Positions 1 through 7,235 of a DNA stretch of 64,000 bases are shown here, in pieces (the first letter of the stretch is position 1; every line of letters starts with the position of its first letter). This DNA is from Actinomadura sp. NBRC 104412 (lineage in GTDB: Bacteria; Actinomycetota; Actinomycetes; Streptosporangiales; Streptosporangiaceae). The notes under the pieces were generated by a model, which was not told the DNA's origin, made no database searches, and worked only from the letters and a program-made list of their open reading frames with translations. The DNA is taken from assembly GCF_030269515.1 (NCBI RefSeq), contig NZ_BSTM01000030.1, forward strand, positions 1 to 64,000, in the 5' to 3' direction. A program made the position numbers and the translations under genes.

Positions 1-44
1 GATGCCCCACCAGCGCCGCCGCGTCCAGCAACTCTGGCTCGCCC

Positions 45-790
45 TTGCTCACACCCTGCACCACACCAGTATCCCAGTCGAGCGTTAGCTCGACCGGGAC
101 AACCGCAGTTATTCAGTGCAGTCCTAGGCGGTCTTGGTGTCGCCTCCGAACCGGGCCGACCGTGTCACCACAACCGTCCGGTTCTCCAGGTCCACCCGGT
201 CCCAGCCCAGCGCCCGCAGCTCCTCGGTCCGCATCCCCACCAGCAGGCCCAGCACGACGTACGGGCCCAGCCGATGCCCGCCGTACATGGCTTCCCGTCG
301 CAACAGCGATGCCTGTTCACATGACATCGACATCGACGCGGTCCCGGCCGGCCACATGGCGTGTCGACCAGCTCGGAGACGTTGCGGGCGACCTTGTCGT
401 GCCGCCGCGCCCGCCGCAACGCTCGTGTCAGCAGCGCGTGCAGGATGCCGAGCGTGCTGGTCGACAACTTGTCCGCCCGGTCGAGCAGCCAGGTCTCCAC
501 GTCATCGGCGGTCAGCGTCCGACCCCGCGCCTGCCCGAGCCGCGGGATCAGGTGCAGATCGACCATCTCCCGTGGGTTTGCACGGTCGTGTCGGCCCGGC
601 CCTGCGCGGCAAGTCTTCTCAGCAGATCATTCACGGCGCGCTCGACCGTGCAGTTCCGGTCAGCCTCGATGCCTTTCTCCAGCTCATCGACCGCTTCGCT
701 GAGCTTCTGCATCACCAGCGCCTGGGTCGGCGCCTTACGCTTCAACCGCCGCCGCCCATCCGGGGCCGCCTGCCCCGTCAGGACCTCGAG
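45..790 (-). pseudogene. Decayed tyrosine recombinase/integrase
   Basis: Three leftward reading-frame pieces, in different frames, together resemble a phage-type tyrosine recombinase. From about 790 to 560 there is an arm-type N-terminus (Lys/Arg-rich start, then KLSEAVDELEKGI). From 566 to about 360 there is a core-binding segment (LHALLTRALRRARRHDKVA). From 357 to 124 comes the start of the catalytic domain (LLVGMRTEELRALGWDRVDL, which holds the first catalytic Arg). The pieces need at least two frameshifts to join. The reading frame then meets a stop at 124, and the later catalytic His-x-x-Arg and Tyr boxes are not seen. This is a dead integration gene. No tRNA or att site was recognised beside it. 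Confidence 0.7.
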
Positions 791-805
791 GCGGCCGCGT
801 CGGCG

Positions 806-997
806 GCGGCCGTTCAGGTCGCGAGCGACATGTTCGCCCTGACCGGCACCTCGGCCACCGACGAGCGCTGGAATCTGCACCGGCACTGGCGCAATGCCCG
901 TACGCACACGCTCCACGATCCCGAGGTCTGGAAATACCACCACATCGGCGACTGGGTGCTGAACCGGCGGCTCCCACCCGATGGCGCGCTTTTTTAG
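806..997 (+). pseudogene. C-terminal remnant of DszC/SfnB-like flavin monooxygenase
   Basis: The last ~63 residues of this frame read like the end of acyl-CoA-dehydrogenase-fold monooxygenases of the DszC/SfnB type, with the hallmark RHWRNARTHTLHDPEVWKYH and a following GDWVLN. The stop is at 995-997. Everything upstream is missing, because the open frame runs backwards into the recombinase remnant on the opposite strand. The whole FAD/FMN-binding body has therefore been lost. It sits 20 bp before a DszB-like gene, the order expected of a desulfurisation or sulfonate operon. I infer a truncated operon. It cannot be functional as it stands. Confidence 0.65.
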
Positions 998-1017
998 AGC
1001 TCTTTGAAGGAGGGACA

Positions 1018-2093
1018 ATGTCCGCGACAGCAGGACCACGCGACGTCTGGTACACGGTATGCCCGGTGCCCGCGGCGTCGAGCCTGGCCATCGCCCGCGG
1101 GGATCTGCAGGCCCGGTTCTCCGGCGGCGACGTCGAACTGCGCTCGATCCGTGCGCACCCCGACCGTTCAGTGCGGGAGGCCCACTACGACCAGAGCCGG
1201 CCGGACGCGTTCCGCGAGGGCGGCAACATCCCGCCGATCTGGGCCAGGTCGCGGGGACGGAACGTGCGGGTCATCGGGCTGAGCTGGGTCGAGCACTACT
1301 CCGCCGTCCTGGCGCTGCCCGGTTCGGGCATCGCCACGCCCGCCGACCTGAAGGGCAGACGGCTGGCGCTGCTCCAGCGGCCCAACGATCCGGTCGACTA
1401 CCCTCGCGCCACCGCGCTGCGCGGCTACCTCACCGCGCTGGCGTCGGCCGGGCTCGGGCCGGACGACGTGGAGTTCGTCGACGTGACCATCACCGAGCCA
1501 CTGGTCGGCAAGGAACCCGAGGCCGGTGTTCTGAGCCGCTCACTGTTCAGCGCCCGTGACATGCGCCGCCGCCAAGGCCCCGAACTGCGGGCGCTGTTGC
1601 GCGGGGAGGTGGACGCGCTGCATGTGACTGCGCAGGGCGCGGAGTTGCAGGCCCTTCTGGACGCCACGGTGGTGGCCGACCTGGCCGCGTCGCCCGACCC
1701 CGCGACCGGATCAACAACCTCGCACCGGTCGTGTTCACGGTTCGGGGCGAGCTCCTGGACGAACGCCCGGACATCGTCGTCCGGTACCTCGCGCAGGCGC
1801 TGCGCACGGCGCGCTGGGCGGCGGACGACCAGGCGGAAGCCAAGCGGCTCATAGCGCGGGACTCCGGAATCGCGGAGGAATGGGTCGACCTCGCCTACTC
1901 CCCCGGCGTCGCAGCCGCCCTGCAGCCCAGTCTCGACGAGAACCTGATCGCCCTGCTGGAGGACCAGAAGAACTTCCTGCTGCGGACCGGATTCATCGAC
2001 GACGATTTCGACGTCCACGCCTGGATCGCGCATGAACCGCTGGCGACGGCCCGCCGCCTGCTCGAGGAGGAAGACAGGAAGGGGGCCGCATAA
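1018..2093 (+). pseudogene. DszB-like desulfinase / sulfonate-binding-fold protein, frameshifted
   Basis: A good ribosome site (GAAGGAGGG) precedes the ATG at 1018. The product resembles 2'-hydroxybiphenyl-2-sulfinate desulfinase (DszB), an enzyme with a periplasmic-binding-protein fold. The motifs around the three DszB active-site residues can be seen: Cys in CPVPAA near residue 16, His in AHYDQ, and Arg in FREGGNIPP. The frame breaks near 1698-1706 in a C-rich run. The rest continues in another frame (from RINNLAPVVFTV) to a stop at 2091-2093, giving about 358 residues in total, close to DszB length. The neighbouring monooxygenase is truncated, so I read this as a pseudogene. A single sequencing error cannot be excluded. 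The substrate is unknown. Confidence 0.6.
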
Positions 2094-2109
2094 CGCCAGG
2101 TCGCCGCGG

Positions 2110-2262
2110 CCTCAGGCGCTGTCTGGCGCGGTGTGGGCCGGGCTCGGTGGCGCCCTCCTCATCGGCGCCATAGCCGGGCTCTACCCCACATCGCGCGGCG
2201 CGCCTCGCCCCCGCCGACGCGCCGCGAACCGCCTGACGCCGGAGCCGGCGGGCACCGGACGG
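2110..2262 (+). pseudogene. Possible FtsX/MacB-type permease tail
   Basis: One frame contains GLGGALLIGAIAGLYPTSRG, which looks like the last membrane helix and the GLYPA motif at the C-terminus of FtsX-domain ABC permeases. Only about 40 residues are left, with no start and no upstream body. It may be a scrap of an ABC exporter, or the similarity may be accidental. It lies between the DszB-like pseudogene and the end of efeU. Confidence 0.3.
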
Positions 2263-2267
2263 GGCGA

Positions 2268-3092
2268 TCAGCCGGAAGGGGCCGGAGCGGGCTTGCGCCC
2301 GGCGGGGAGCAGGAACAGCGTCAGGACCGGGACGACGTACAGCAGCCAGACGACCACCTGCAACACCGTGGGGTCGGGCTGAAAGTTGATCGTGCCCTTG
2401 AGGAGGGTGCCGTACCAGCTCTCGGGCGGAATCGTGCCGCTGACGTCGAACGCCTTGGTGCCCAGGCCCGGCAGGAAACGCGCCTCCTGCAGGTCGTGGA
2501 AGCCGTAGGCGAGCACGCCGGCGGCCACGACCACCAGCATCGCGCCCGTCCAGGTGAAGAAGCGGCCCAGGTTGATCCTGAGCGCGCCGCGATAGAACAG
2601 CCAGGCCAGCAGGACCGCGGTGGCCAGCCCCAGCAGCGCGCCCGCCAGCGGCCGTGCCCCCTCGCCGGTGGCTTGAACGGCCGACCAGACGAACAGGGCG
2701 GTCTCCAATCCCTCCCGGCCCACCGCCAGGAACGCCGTCACCACCAGTGCCATGGTGCCCATGCCCAGCGCCTGGTCGAGCTTGCCGTGCAGCTCGGACC
2801 TCAGATGCCGGGCGGTACGGCGCATCCAGAACACCATCCAGGTGACCAGCCCCACCGCGACGATGGACAGGGTGCCACCGAGGAACTCCTGCGCCTCGAA
2901 CGTCAGCGTGGTCGTCCCGTACTCCAGGACCGCGCCGAAGGCCAGGCTGATGCCGACCGCGATGGCCACGCCCGTCCAGACGGGCCGTAGCGCGTCCCGC
3001 CGCCCGGTCTTGACCAGGTAGGCGACCAGGATGCCGACGATCAGGCCGGCCTCCAGGCCCTCACGAAGCCCGATCAGGTAGTTGGCGAACAT
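2268..3092 (-). CDS. efeU: EfeU, FTR1-family ferrous iron permease
   Basis: A 274-residue inner-membrane protein with about seven hydrophobic segments. Two REGLE motifs (REGLEA near residue 9 and REGLET near residue 120) are the iron-coordinating signature of the FTR1/EfeU family. EfeU carries iron across the membrane. EfeO and EfeB act outside the membrane to deliver it. The ATG at 3092 overlaps the efeB stop (TGATG), so the two genes are translationally coupled, and this is better than the ATG eight codons upstream. It is the last gene of efeO-efeB-efeU, which is under the iron boxes upstream of efeO. Confidence 0.93.
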   Translation of the reverse strand: MFANYLIGLREGLEAGLIVGILVAYLVKTGRRDALRPVWTGVAIAVGISLAFGAVLEYGTTTLTFEAQEFLGGTLSIVAVGLVTWMVFWMRRTARHLRSELHGKLDQALGMGTMALVVTAFLAVGREGLETALFVWSAVQATGEGARPLAGALLGLATAVLLAWLFYRGALRINLGRFFTWTGAMLVVVAAGVLAYGFHDLQEARFLPGLGTKAFDVSGTIPPESWYGTLLKGTINFQPDPTVLQVVVWLLYVVPVLTLFLLPAGRKPAPAPSG

Positions 3093-4351
3093 CAGGCGAA
3101 CAGCTCCTTGCCCCACCAGTCGGCCGCGTCGCGGACACCGGGTGGGATCGCGAAGACCGCCGAGCCGACATGCTGGATGTACTCATTGAGTGCGTCGCTC
3201 CGTGCGAGCCGGGTCTGCACGGGGAGGAAGCCCCGGCGGATGTCGCGCTGGTAGGCCAGGAAGAACAGGCCCGCGTCGAGCCGTCCCAGCCCGTCGGTGC
3301 CGTCGGTGTAGGAGTAGCCGCGCCGCAGCATCCGGGCCCCGTCGTTGGTGTCGGGATGGGCCAGCCGCACGTGCGCGTCGGGCAGCATCGCCGCCAGGTC
3401 CGGCTCGTCGTGCTCGCGCCGGCGCCCGACCGGCGCGCCCTCGCCCTTGGTGCGGCCGATGATGTCCTCCTGCTCCTTGAGCGAGGTGCGGTCCCAGGTC
3501 TCGATGCGCATCGCGATCCGGCGCGCGACCAGGTACGAGCCGCCGACCATCCACGGCGGGCCGTCCTTCGCCGACACCCAGACGTGCTCGTCCAGCGCGG
3601 CGACGTCGGTACCGGAGACGTTGCGGGTGCCGTCCTTGAACCCCAACAGGTTGCGCGGGGTCTGCGCCTCCGGCGTGGTCGAGGACGTCTTGCCGAATCC
3701 CAGCTGCGACCAGCGCACCGACACCTTGCCGAAGCCGATGCGCGCCAGGTTGCGGATCGCGTGCACCGCCACCTGCGGGTCGTCCGCGCACGCCTGGACG
3801 CAGATGTCGCCGCCGCTGCGCGCCGGGTCCAGGTTGTCGCCCGGGAACGTCGGCAGGTCGACCAGCGCGGGCGGACGGCGCGCGGCGATGCCGAACCGGT
3901 CCTTGCCGTCCTTCGCGAACAGCGTGGGGCCGAATCCGACGGTCAGGGTGAGGCGGGACGGCTTGAGGCCCAGCGCTTCCCCGGTGTCGTCCGGCGGAGC
4001 CTCGGGCAGGCCGCCGACCGCGCCGTCGCCGACCGGCCGTCCCGCGGTCATCCGCGCCGCGGCCCGCGTCCACTCCTTGAGCATGGCGACCAGCGCGTTC
4101 CGGTCATCGGTGGTGACGTCGAACGCGGCGAAGTGCAGCCGGTCCTGGACGGGGGTGGCGATGCCCGCCTGGTGCGCGCCGTAGAACGGCACGGCCTCCC
4201 CGGCCGGGGAGGCGGCGTCGTCGGCGATGCCGATCGCGGCGGCGGCCGCGCCGCCGGAGGCGGTCACGCCGAGCGCGAGGCCCGCGCCGCCCCAGCCGAG
4301 CACCGCGCGGCGCGGCACCGCACCGCGCGCGCCGGTGTGTTCGATGCTCAC
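3092..4351 (-). CDS. efeB: EfeB, Dyp-type haem peroxidase / deferrochelatase, Tat-exported
   Basis: A 419-residue dye-decolourising-type peroxidase. The N-terminus carries a twin-arginine signal (PRRAVLGWGGAGLALG), so the folded haem protein is exported. The body contains family motifs including GFKDGTRN, whose Asp is the distal catalytic residue of Dyp peroxidases, and GGSYLVARRIAMRIE. EfeB is the haem enzyme of the EfeUOB iron system. I chose the GTG at 4351 because GGGAGG sits a few bases upstream and only 10 bp separate it from the efeO stop. A longer frame to 4417 would overlap efeO and lacks the signal-peptide logic. Confidence 0.93.
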   Translation of the reverse strand: MSIEHTGARGAVPRRAVLGWGGAGLALGVTASGGAAAAAIGIADDAASPAGEAVPFYGAHQAGIATPVQDRLHFAAFDVTTDDRNALVAMLKEWTRAAARMTAGRPVGDGAVGGLPEAPPDDTGEALGLKPSRLTLTVGFGPTLFAKDGKDRFGIAARRPPALVDLPTFPGDNLDPARSGGDICVQACADDPQVAVHAIRNLARIGFGKVSVRWSQLGFGKTSSTTPEAQTPRNLLGFKDGTRNVSGTDVAALDEHVWVSAKDGPPWMVGGSYLVARRIAMRIETWDRTSLKEQEDIIGRTKGEGAPVGRRREHDEPDLAAMLPDAHVRLAHPDTNDGARMLRRGYSYTDGTDGLGRLDAGLFFLAYQRDIRRGFLPVQTRLARSDALNEYIQHVGSAVFAIPPGVRDAADWWGKELFA

Positions 4352-4361
4352 GGGGCCTCCC

Positions 4362-5501
4362 TCATCTCGCGACCGCGGCGGCCAGCTTCGACAGCGGCTC
4401 GGCGAGGGCGTTGACACCGTCCGACAGTTCCTTGCGGTCGTCCTTGCCGACGGTGTCGTAGGCGACGAAGCCGTCGGGCGAGCCCTTGTCCCGGTGCTCG
4501 TCGAGGAGGGCGAACAGGGCCTTGAACCGCCTGTCCAGCTCGGTGGTCAGCGCGGGGTCCCGCTCGGCCGCGACGGTCTTGAGCAGCTCGTAGGACTTGT
4601 GCGCGCCCTCCACGTTGGCCTGGAAGTCGGCCAGGTCGGTGTGGCTGTAGCGCTCCTCCTCTCCGGTGACCTTGCCAGTGGCGACCTCGTCCAGCAGTTC
4701 CTTGGCGCCGTTGGCCATGCTGGTCGGGGTGATCTCGGCGGTGCCGACGCGCTTCTGCCAGTCCTTCAGATCCTTGATCAGCTGGTCGGCCAGGTGCTTC
4801 TCGTCGGCGCCGATCCTGCCGTCCTGCCACAGCGCCTTCTCGAGGCGGTGCCAGCCGGTCCAGGTCTGGCCCTGCTCCAGACCGTCCTCGCGCACGTCCA
4901 CCTTGGGGTCGATGTCGCCGAACGACTCGGCGACCGGTTCGGTGCGCTCCCAGCCGATCCGGGAGGCCGCGTAGGCGTCCTTCGCGGCCTCGATGTCGCC
5001 CGCCTTGACGGCGGCGGCGAACTTTTCGGCCTTGGGCAGGGTCTCGTCGGCCTGCGCCTGCACGTACTTGCGGTAGTCGGCGACGGCCTTGTCCAGGCGC
5101 GGGTCCCGCTGCTTGGGAGCGCCCTGGCCGATGGCGGTCACCTTCTGCCGGATGCCGTCACCCTTCATCCCGGGCTTGCAGGCGATCTCGTAGGACCCGG
5201 CCTTGACCTCGGCGGTGATGTCGGCACTGGTGCCGGGCCCGATGTTCTCCCGCTCGGTGACGATCCTGTCGCCGGGCGCGTAGATGTAGACCTCGGTGAC
5301 CTTGGCGCCACTGTTCTTCACGGCGAGCCTGACATGTCCGGCCGGGAACCGCGTGCGCGAGACCTTGCACTCGCTGTCACTCGCGGTCACCTGGATGACG
5401 TCCGAGCCCCCGCCGCCATCCTTCTCGGCACAGCCGGTAACGGCGACGAGGGTCACGGTCAGGGCTGCCGCGACGCCGCTGAGGTGACGGACGGCTCTCA
5501 T
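4362..5501 (-). CDS. efeO: EfeO, periplasmic iron-binding lipoprotein (cupredoxin + M75 domains)
   Basis: A 379-residue lipoprotein with signal peptide and lipobox VTGC (Cys near residue 24). A cupredoxin-like domain follows (about residues 35-120, with SYEIACKPGM). Next comes an M75 imelysin-like domain whose GWHRLEKALW holds the HxxE metal motif. EfeO captures iron outside the membrane and hands it to EfeU. It is the first gene of the leftward operon. The same frame is open far upstream, but the ATG at 5501 directly precedes the signal peptide and is the natural start. Two IdeR-like boxes lie 46-85 bp upstream. Confidence 0.92.
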   Translation of the reverse strand: MRAVRHLSGVAAALTVTLVAVTGCAEKDGGGGSDVIQVTASDSECKVSRTRFPAGHVRLAVKNSGAKVTEVYIYAPGDRIVTERENIGPGTSADITAEVKAGSYEIACKPGMKGDGIRQKVTAIGQGAPKQRDPRLDKAVADYRKYVQAQADETLPKAEKFAAAVKAGDIEAAKDAYAASRIGWERTEPVAESFGDIDPKVDVREDGLEQGQTWTGWHRLEKALWQDGRIGADEKHLADQLIKDLKDWQKRVGTAEITPTSMANGAKELLDEVATGKVTGEEERYSHTDLADFQANVEGAHKSYELLKTVAAERDPALTTELDRRFKALFALLDEHRDKGSPDGFVAYDTVGKDDRKELSDGVNALAEPLSKLAAAVAR

Positions 5502-5546
5502 TCGGAACTCCAGGGGGTCGGGTGGCGGGCTGACCCGCGCACCGCA

Positions 5547-5565
5547 TTTAGGCCAGCCTAAATTT
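5547..5565 (-). promoter_or_regulatory. IdeR/DtxR-like iron box 1 upstream of efeO
   Basis: TTTAGGCCAGCCTAAATTT is an interrupted palindrome close to the actinobacterial iron box (TTAGGTTAGSCTAACCTAA in the literature). Its position 46 bp before the efeO start fits Fe(II)-dependent repression of efeOBU by an IdeR/DtxR protein. Confidence 0.7.
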
Positions 5566-5586
5566 AACTTAGCCTTGCCTAAGCTT
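5566..5586 (-). promoter_or_regulatory. IdeR/DtxR-like iron box 2 upstream of efeO
   Basis: A second palindrome, CTTAGCCTTGCCTAAG with A/T-rich flanks, directly abuts box 1. Together the boxes make an approximately 40 bp tandem operator, which suggests cooperative binding and tight iron repression. Confidence 0.65.
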
Positions 5587-5644
5587 CCATGCCGGGGCCG
5601 GTGATTCGCGACACCCCGTTGCCGGAGGTCAGCCGCCCGTCGGG

Positions 5645-5855
5645 GGCAATGTCGCCCGCACCTGTCCGAGGCCGACCGCAGCTCCTTCCACACCTTCGCC
5701 GCGATCGGGACGCCGTTGGCGGTGCGGGCCTCCGCGGTCGCCGCGCCGCGCTCGCCCGGGTACGCGACCTCAACCGCCTCGTCCGCGCGGATTCACGCCT
5801 TCCGCTTGCCTTCGACGATGTCCGCCACATACTCGGCGATGGCCATGGACGGATG
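5645..5855 (-). pseudogene. C-terminal remnant of Ldh2/malate-lactate dehydrogenase-type oxidoreductase
   Basis: The leftward frame reads MAIAEYVADIVEGKRKA, then an in-frame TGA where a Trp codon would fit, then VAYPGERGAATAEARTANGV and a KVWKELRSA end. The PGER...GVP pattern is typical of the C-terminus of the Ldh2/ureidoglycolate-malate-lactate dehydrogenase family. The 5' side joins directly to an IS630 transposase remnant, so the gene was probably broken by insertion. Only about 60 residues survive. The identification rests on a short motif. Confidence 0.4.
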
Positions 5856-6240
5856 GCGGATCAGCCACTGCTTGACCTGCTCGGTCTTGTGGGTGGCGTG
5901 GTTGTCCAGCACCAAGTGCAGATCCAGATCCTGGGGGACGGCGGCGTCGATCAGCTTCAAAAGCGCAGGAACTCCTGGTGGCGGTGGCGGCGGTAGTGCT
6001 GGGCGATCACCGACCGCGAGCCCAGGTCCAGGGCGGCGAACAGGCTGGTGGTGCCGTGCCGGACATAGTCGTCGGATCGGCCGACAGCTTCCAGGTCTGC
6101 ACGGTGTGCGGCCTGAGGTCGAACGCCCGCCAGATCCGCGAGATGGCCGACTGCGACATCCCGGTCGCCGCCTGCGCGACAGGAAAGGCTCCGGAGTCCA
6201 GGCGGTACCGGTTATGGACCCGCTCGACGAGCAAGTCGAC
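5856..6240 (-). pseudogene. Decayed IS630-family transposase
   Basis: The pieces are in different leftward frames. An HTH region near 6230-6060 has GMSQSAISRIWRAFDLRPH and TWKLSADP. A catalytic core near 6040-5860 has FAALDLGSRSVIAQHYRRH and LDLHLVLDNHATHKTEQVK, which includes the DN of the second catalytic Asp. These are characteristic of IS630 transposases. At least two frameshifts separate them. The end of the DDE domain (the LNxVE region) is missing, replaced by the dehydrogenase scrap. No terminal inverted repeats were found. Confidence 0.7.
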
Positions 6241-7080
6241 CTCTCACCCGCGCGGCACGTCCTTCCATACGACACCGCCGTGGCCAGTGACCTTCGAAAA
6301 GGATGGGTCGCATTCAACTCGGGCCTAGACCGTATCGTAGAATTGCGCAGGTCGCTTACAACTCTGTCCGTCGCCCCGACCAGCGCGCCGGTCAATGTCA
6401 CGGTCGCCGGGCTACACCGCACAGGTGCCATCTCCATGCTGCACGGCCGCACGGTTCCTGAACACCTGCTGCACCGTGGAGAGCGTCCACCATCCGGTGT
6501 CCGCGTTCTCATGCTCGCGGATCTGCTTCTCGGTAGTGGCCCCGAGCACTGGATTGATGCCGCAGACCTGGGGCAGCTGAAGAATGCGGGCGATAGCGAG
6601 CTTTTGACGCCTGGGTTGAGACCGCCCCTATAGTGCTCGGCCCGCGGCTGACAGTCCCACGCCCGATGGTCGGACGGCTCGACCCCTGGTATCTGGCCGG
6701 GAGCCTGCGCACATCCGCCAACCTACGCCGCGCCGGAGGCCACGCCTCCACAACATCACGCGTCGATCTTGGCCGATCGAAATACGCCACCTGCCACCGC
6801 AAGAGCAACTGGGGATGTCTTCCGTCGGCTCATGATCTTCGGGGCCTCCCTTGCAGAGCTCTCAAACGTCGGCAGCGACCTAGGCCGCGCACTCAGCGAC
6901 CTGCTCGCCGCTGGGCTGCTCCTCACCAATGACCGCACACCGCCCCCATCAGGGCCGATCGCTGGGCATAGGCGTCGCCACCCTCGGCGCCGGGGAACAC
7001 CTCCGGCCGGCGGTACCCGCCAGTGATCTCGCCGGAACGACACGGAAAGTGGCCGACCGACCGTGATCAGTTATCCGAGC
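6241..7080. other. Unassigned region upstream of the cell-surface block
   Basis: About 840 bp with no convincing intact gene. A leftward frame at 6600-6480 reads continuously (for example QVCGINPVLGATTEKQIREH) and may be another gene scrap, but I cannot name it. A rightward frame at 6769-7026 could encode 85 residues but shows no known motif and has no clear ribosome site. The region is probably decayed mobile-element DNA beside the IS630 remnant. Confidence 0.4.
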
Positions 7081-7145
7081 GGGAAGTGTTATCAGAAGTT
7101 CATAGATGTCTCTATGATGTTCAGATAGCCTTATTTTATTCATGT
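7081..7145 (+). promoter_or_regulatory. Low-GC stretch with a small palindrome, possible promoter region
   Basis: This stretch is clearly AT-richer than its surroundings. It holds CATAGA-TGTC-TCTATG (7101-7116), a six-base inverted repeat, and a TTATTTTATT run ending near 7140. It lies 90-155 bp before the GTG of the FN3/propeller gene, so it is the best candidate for that gene's promoter or operator. No exact -35/-10 pair is claimed. Confidence 0.35.
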
Positions 7146-7235
7146 CGTCCACTGGGCAAGGGCTGCATCAGAGCGCCAATGGGTGGTTTCGTGTGCCCGA
7201 CCTGGTGATGGGACCGGCGAATCGGAAGGATCACC

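Noticed and set aside
1..120. Possible coding frame at the left edge on the minus strand
   Set aside because: A short open frame exists (for example VELTLDWDTGVVQGVSKGEP), but it has no start inside the window and no recognised family.
3170..5561. Two long + strand frames opposite efeB and efeO
   Set aside because: Shadows of clearly identified efe genes.
6769..7026. Small 85-codon gene upstream of the FN3 protein
   Set aside because: No ribosome site, no motif, and it lies in decayed mobile-element DNA.
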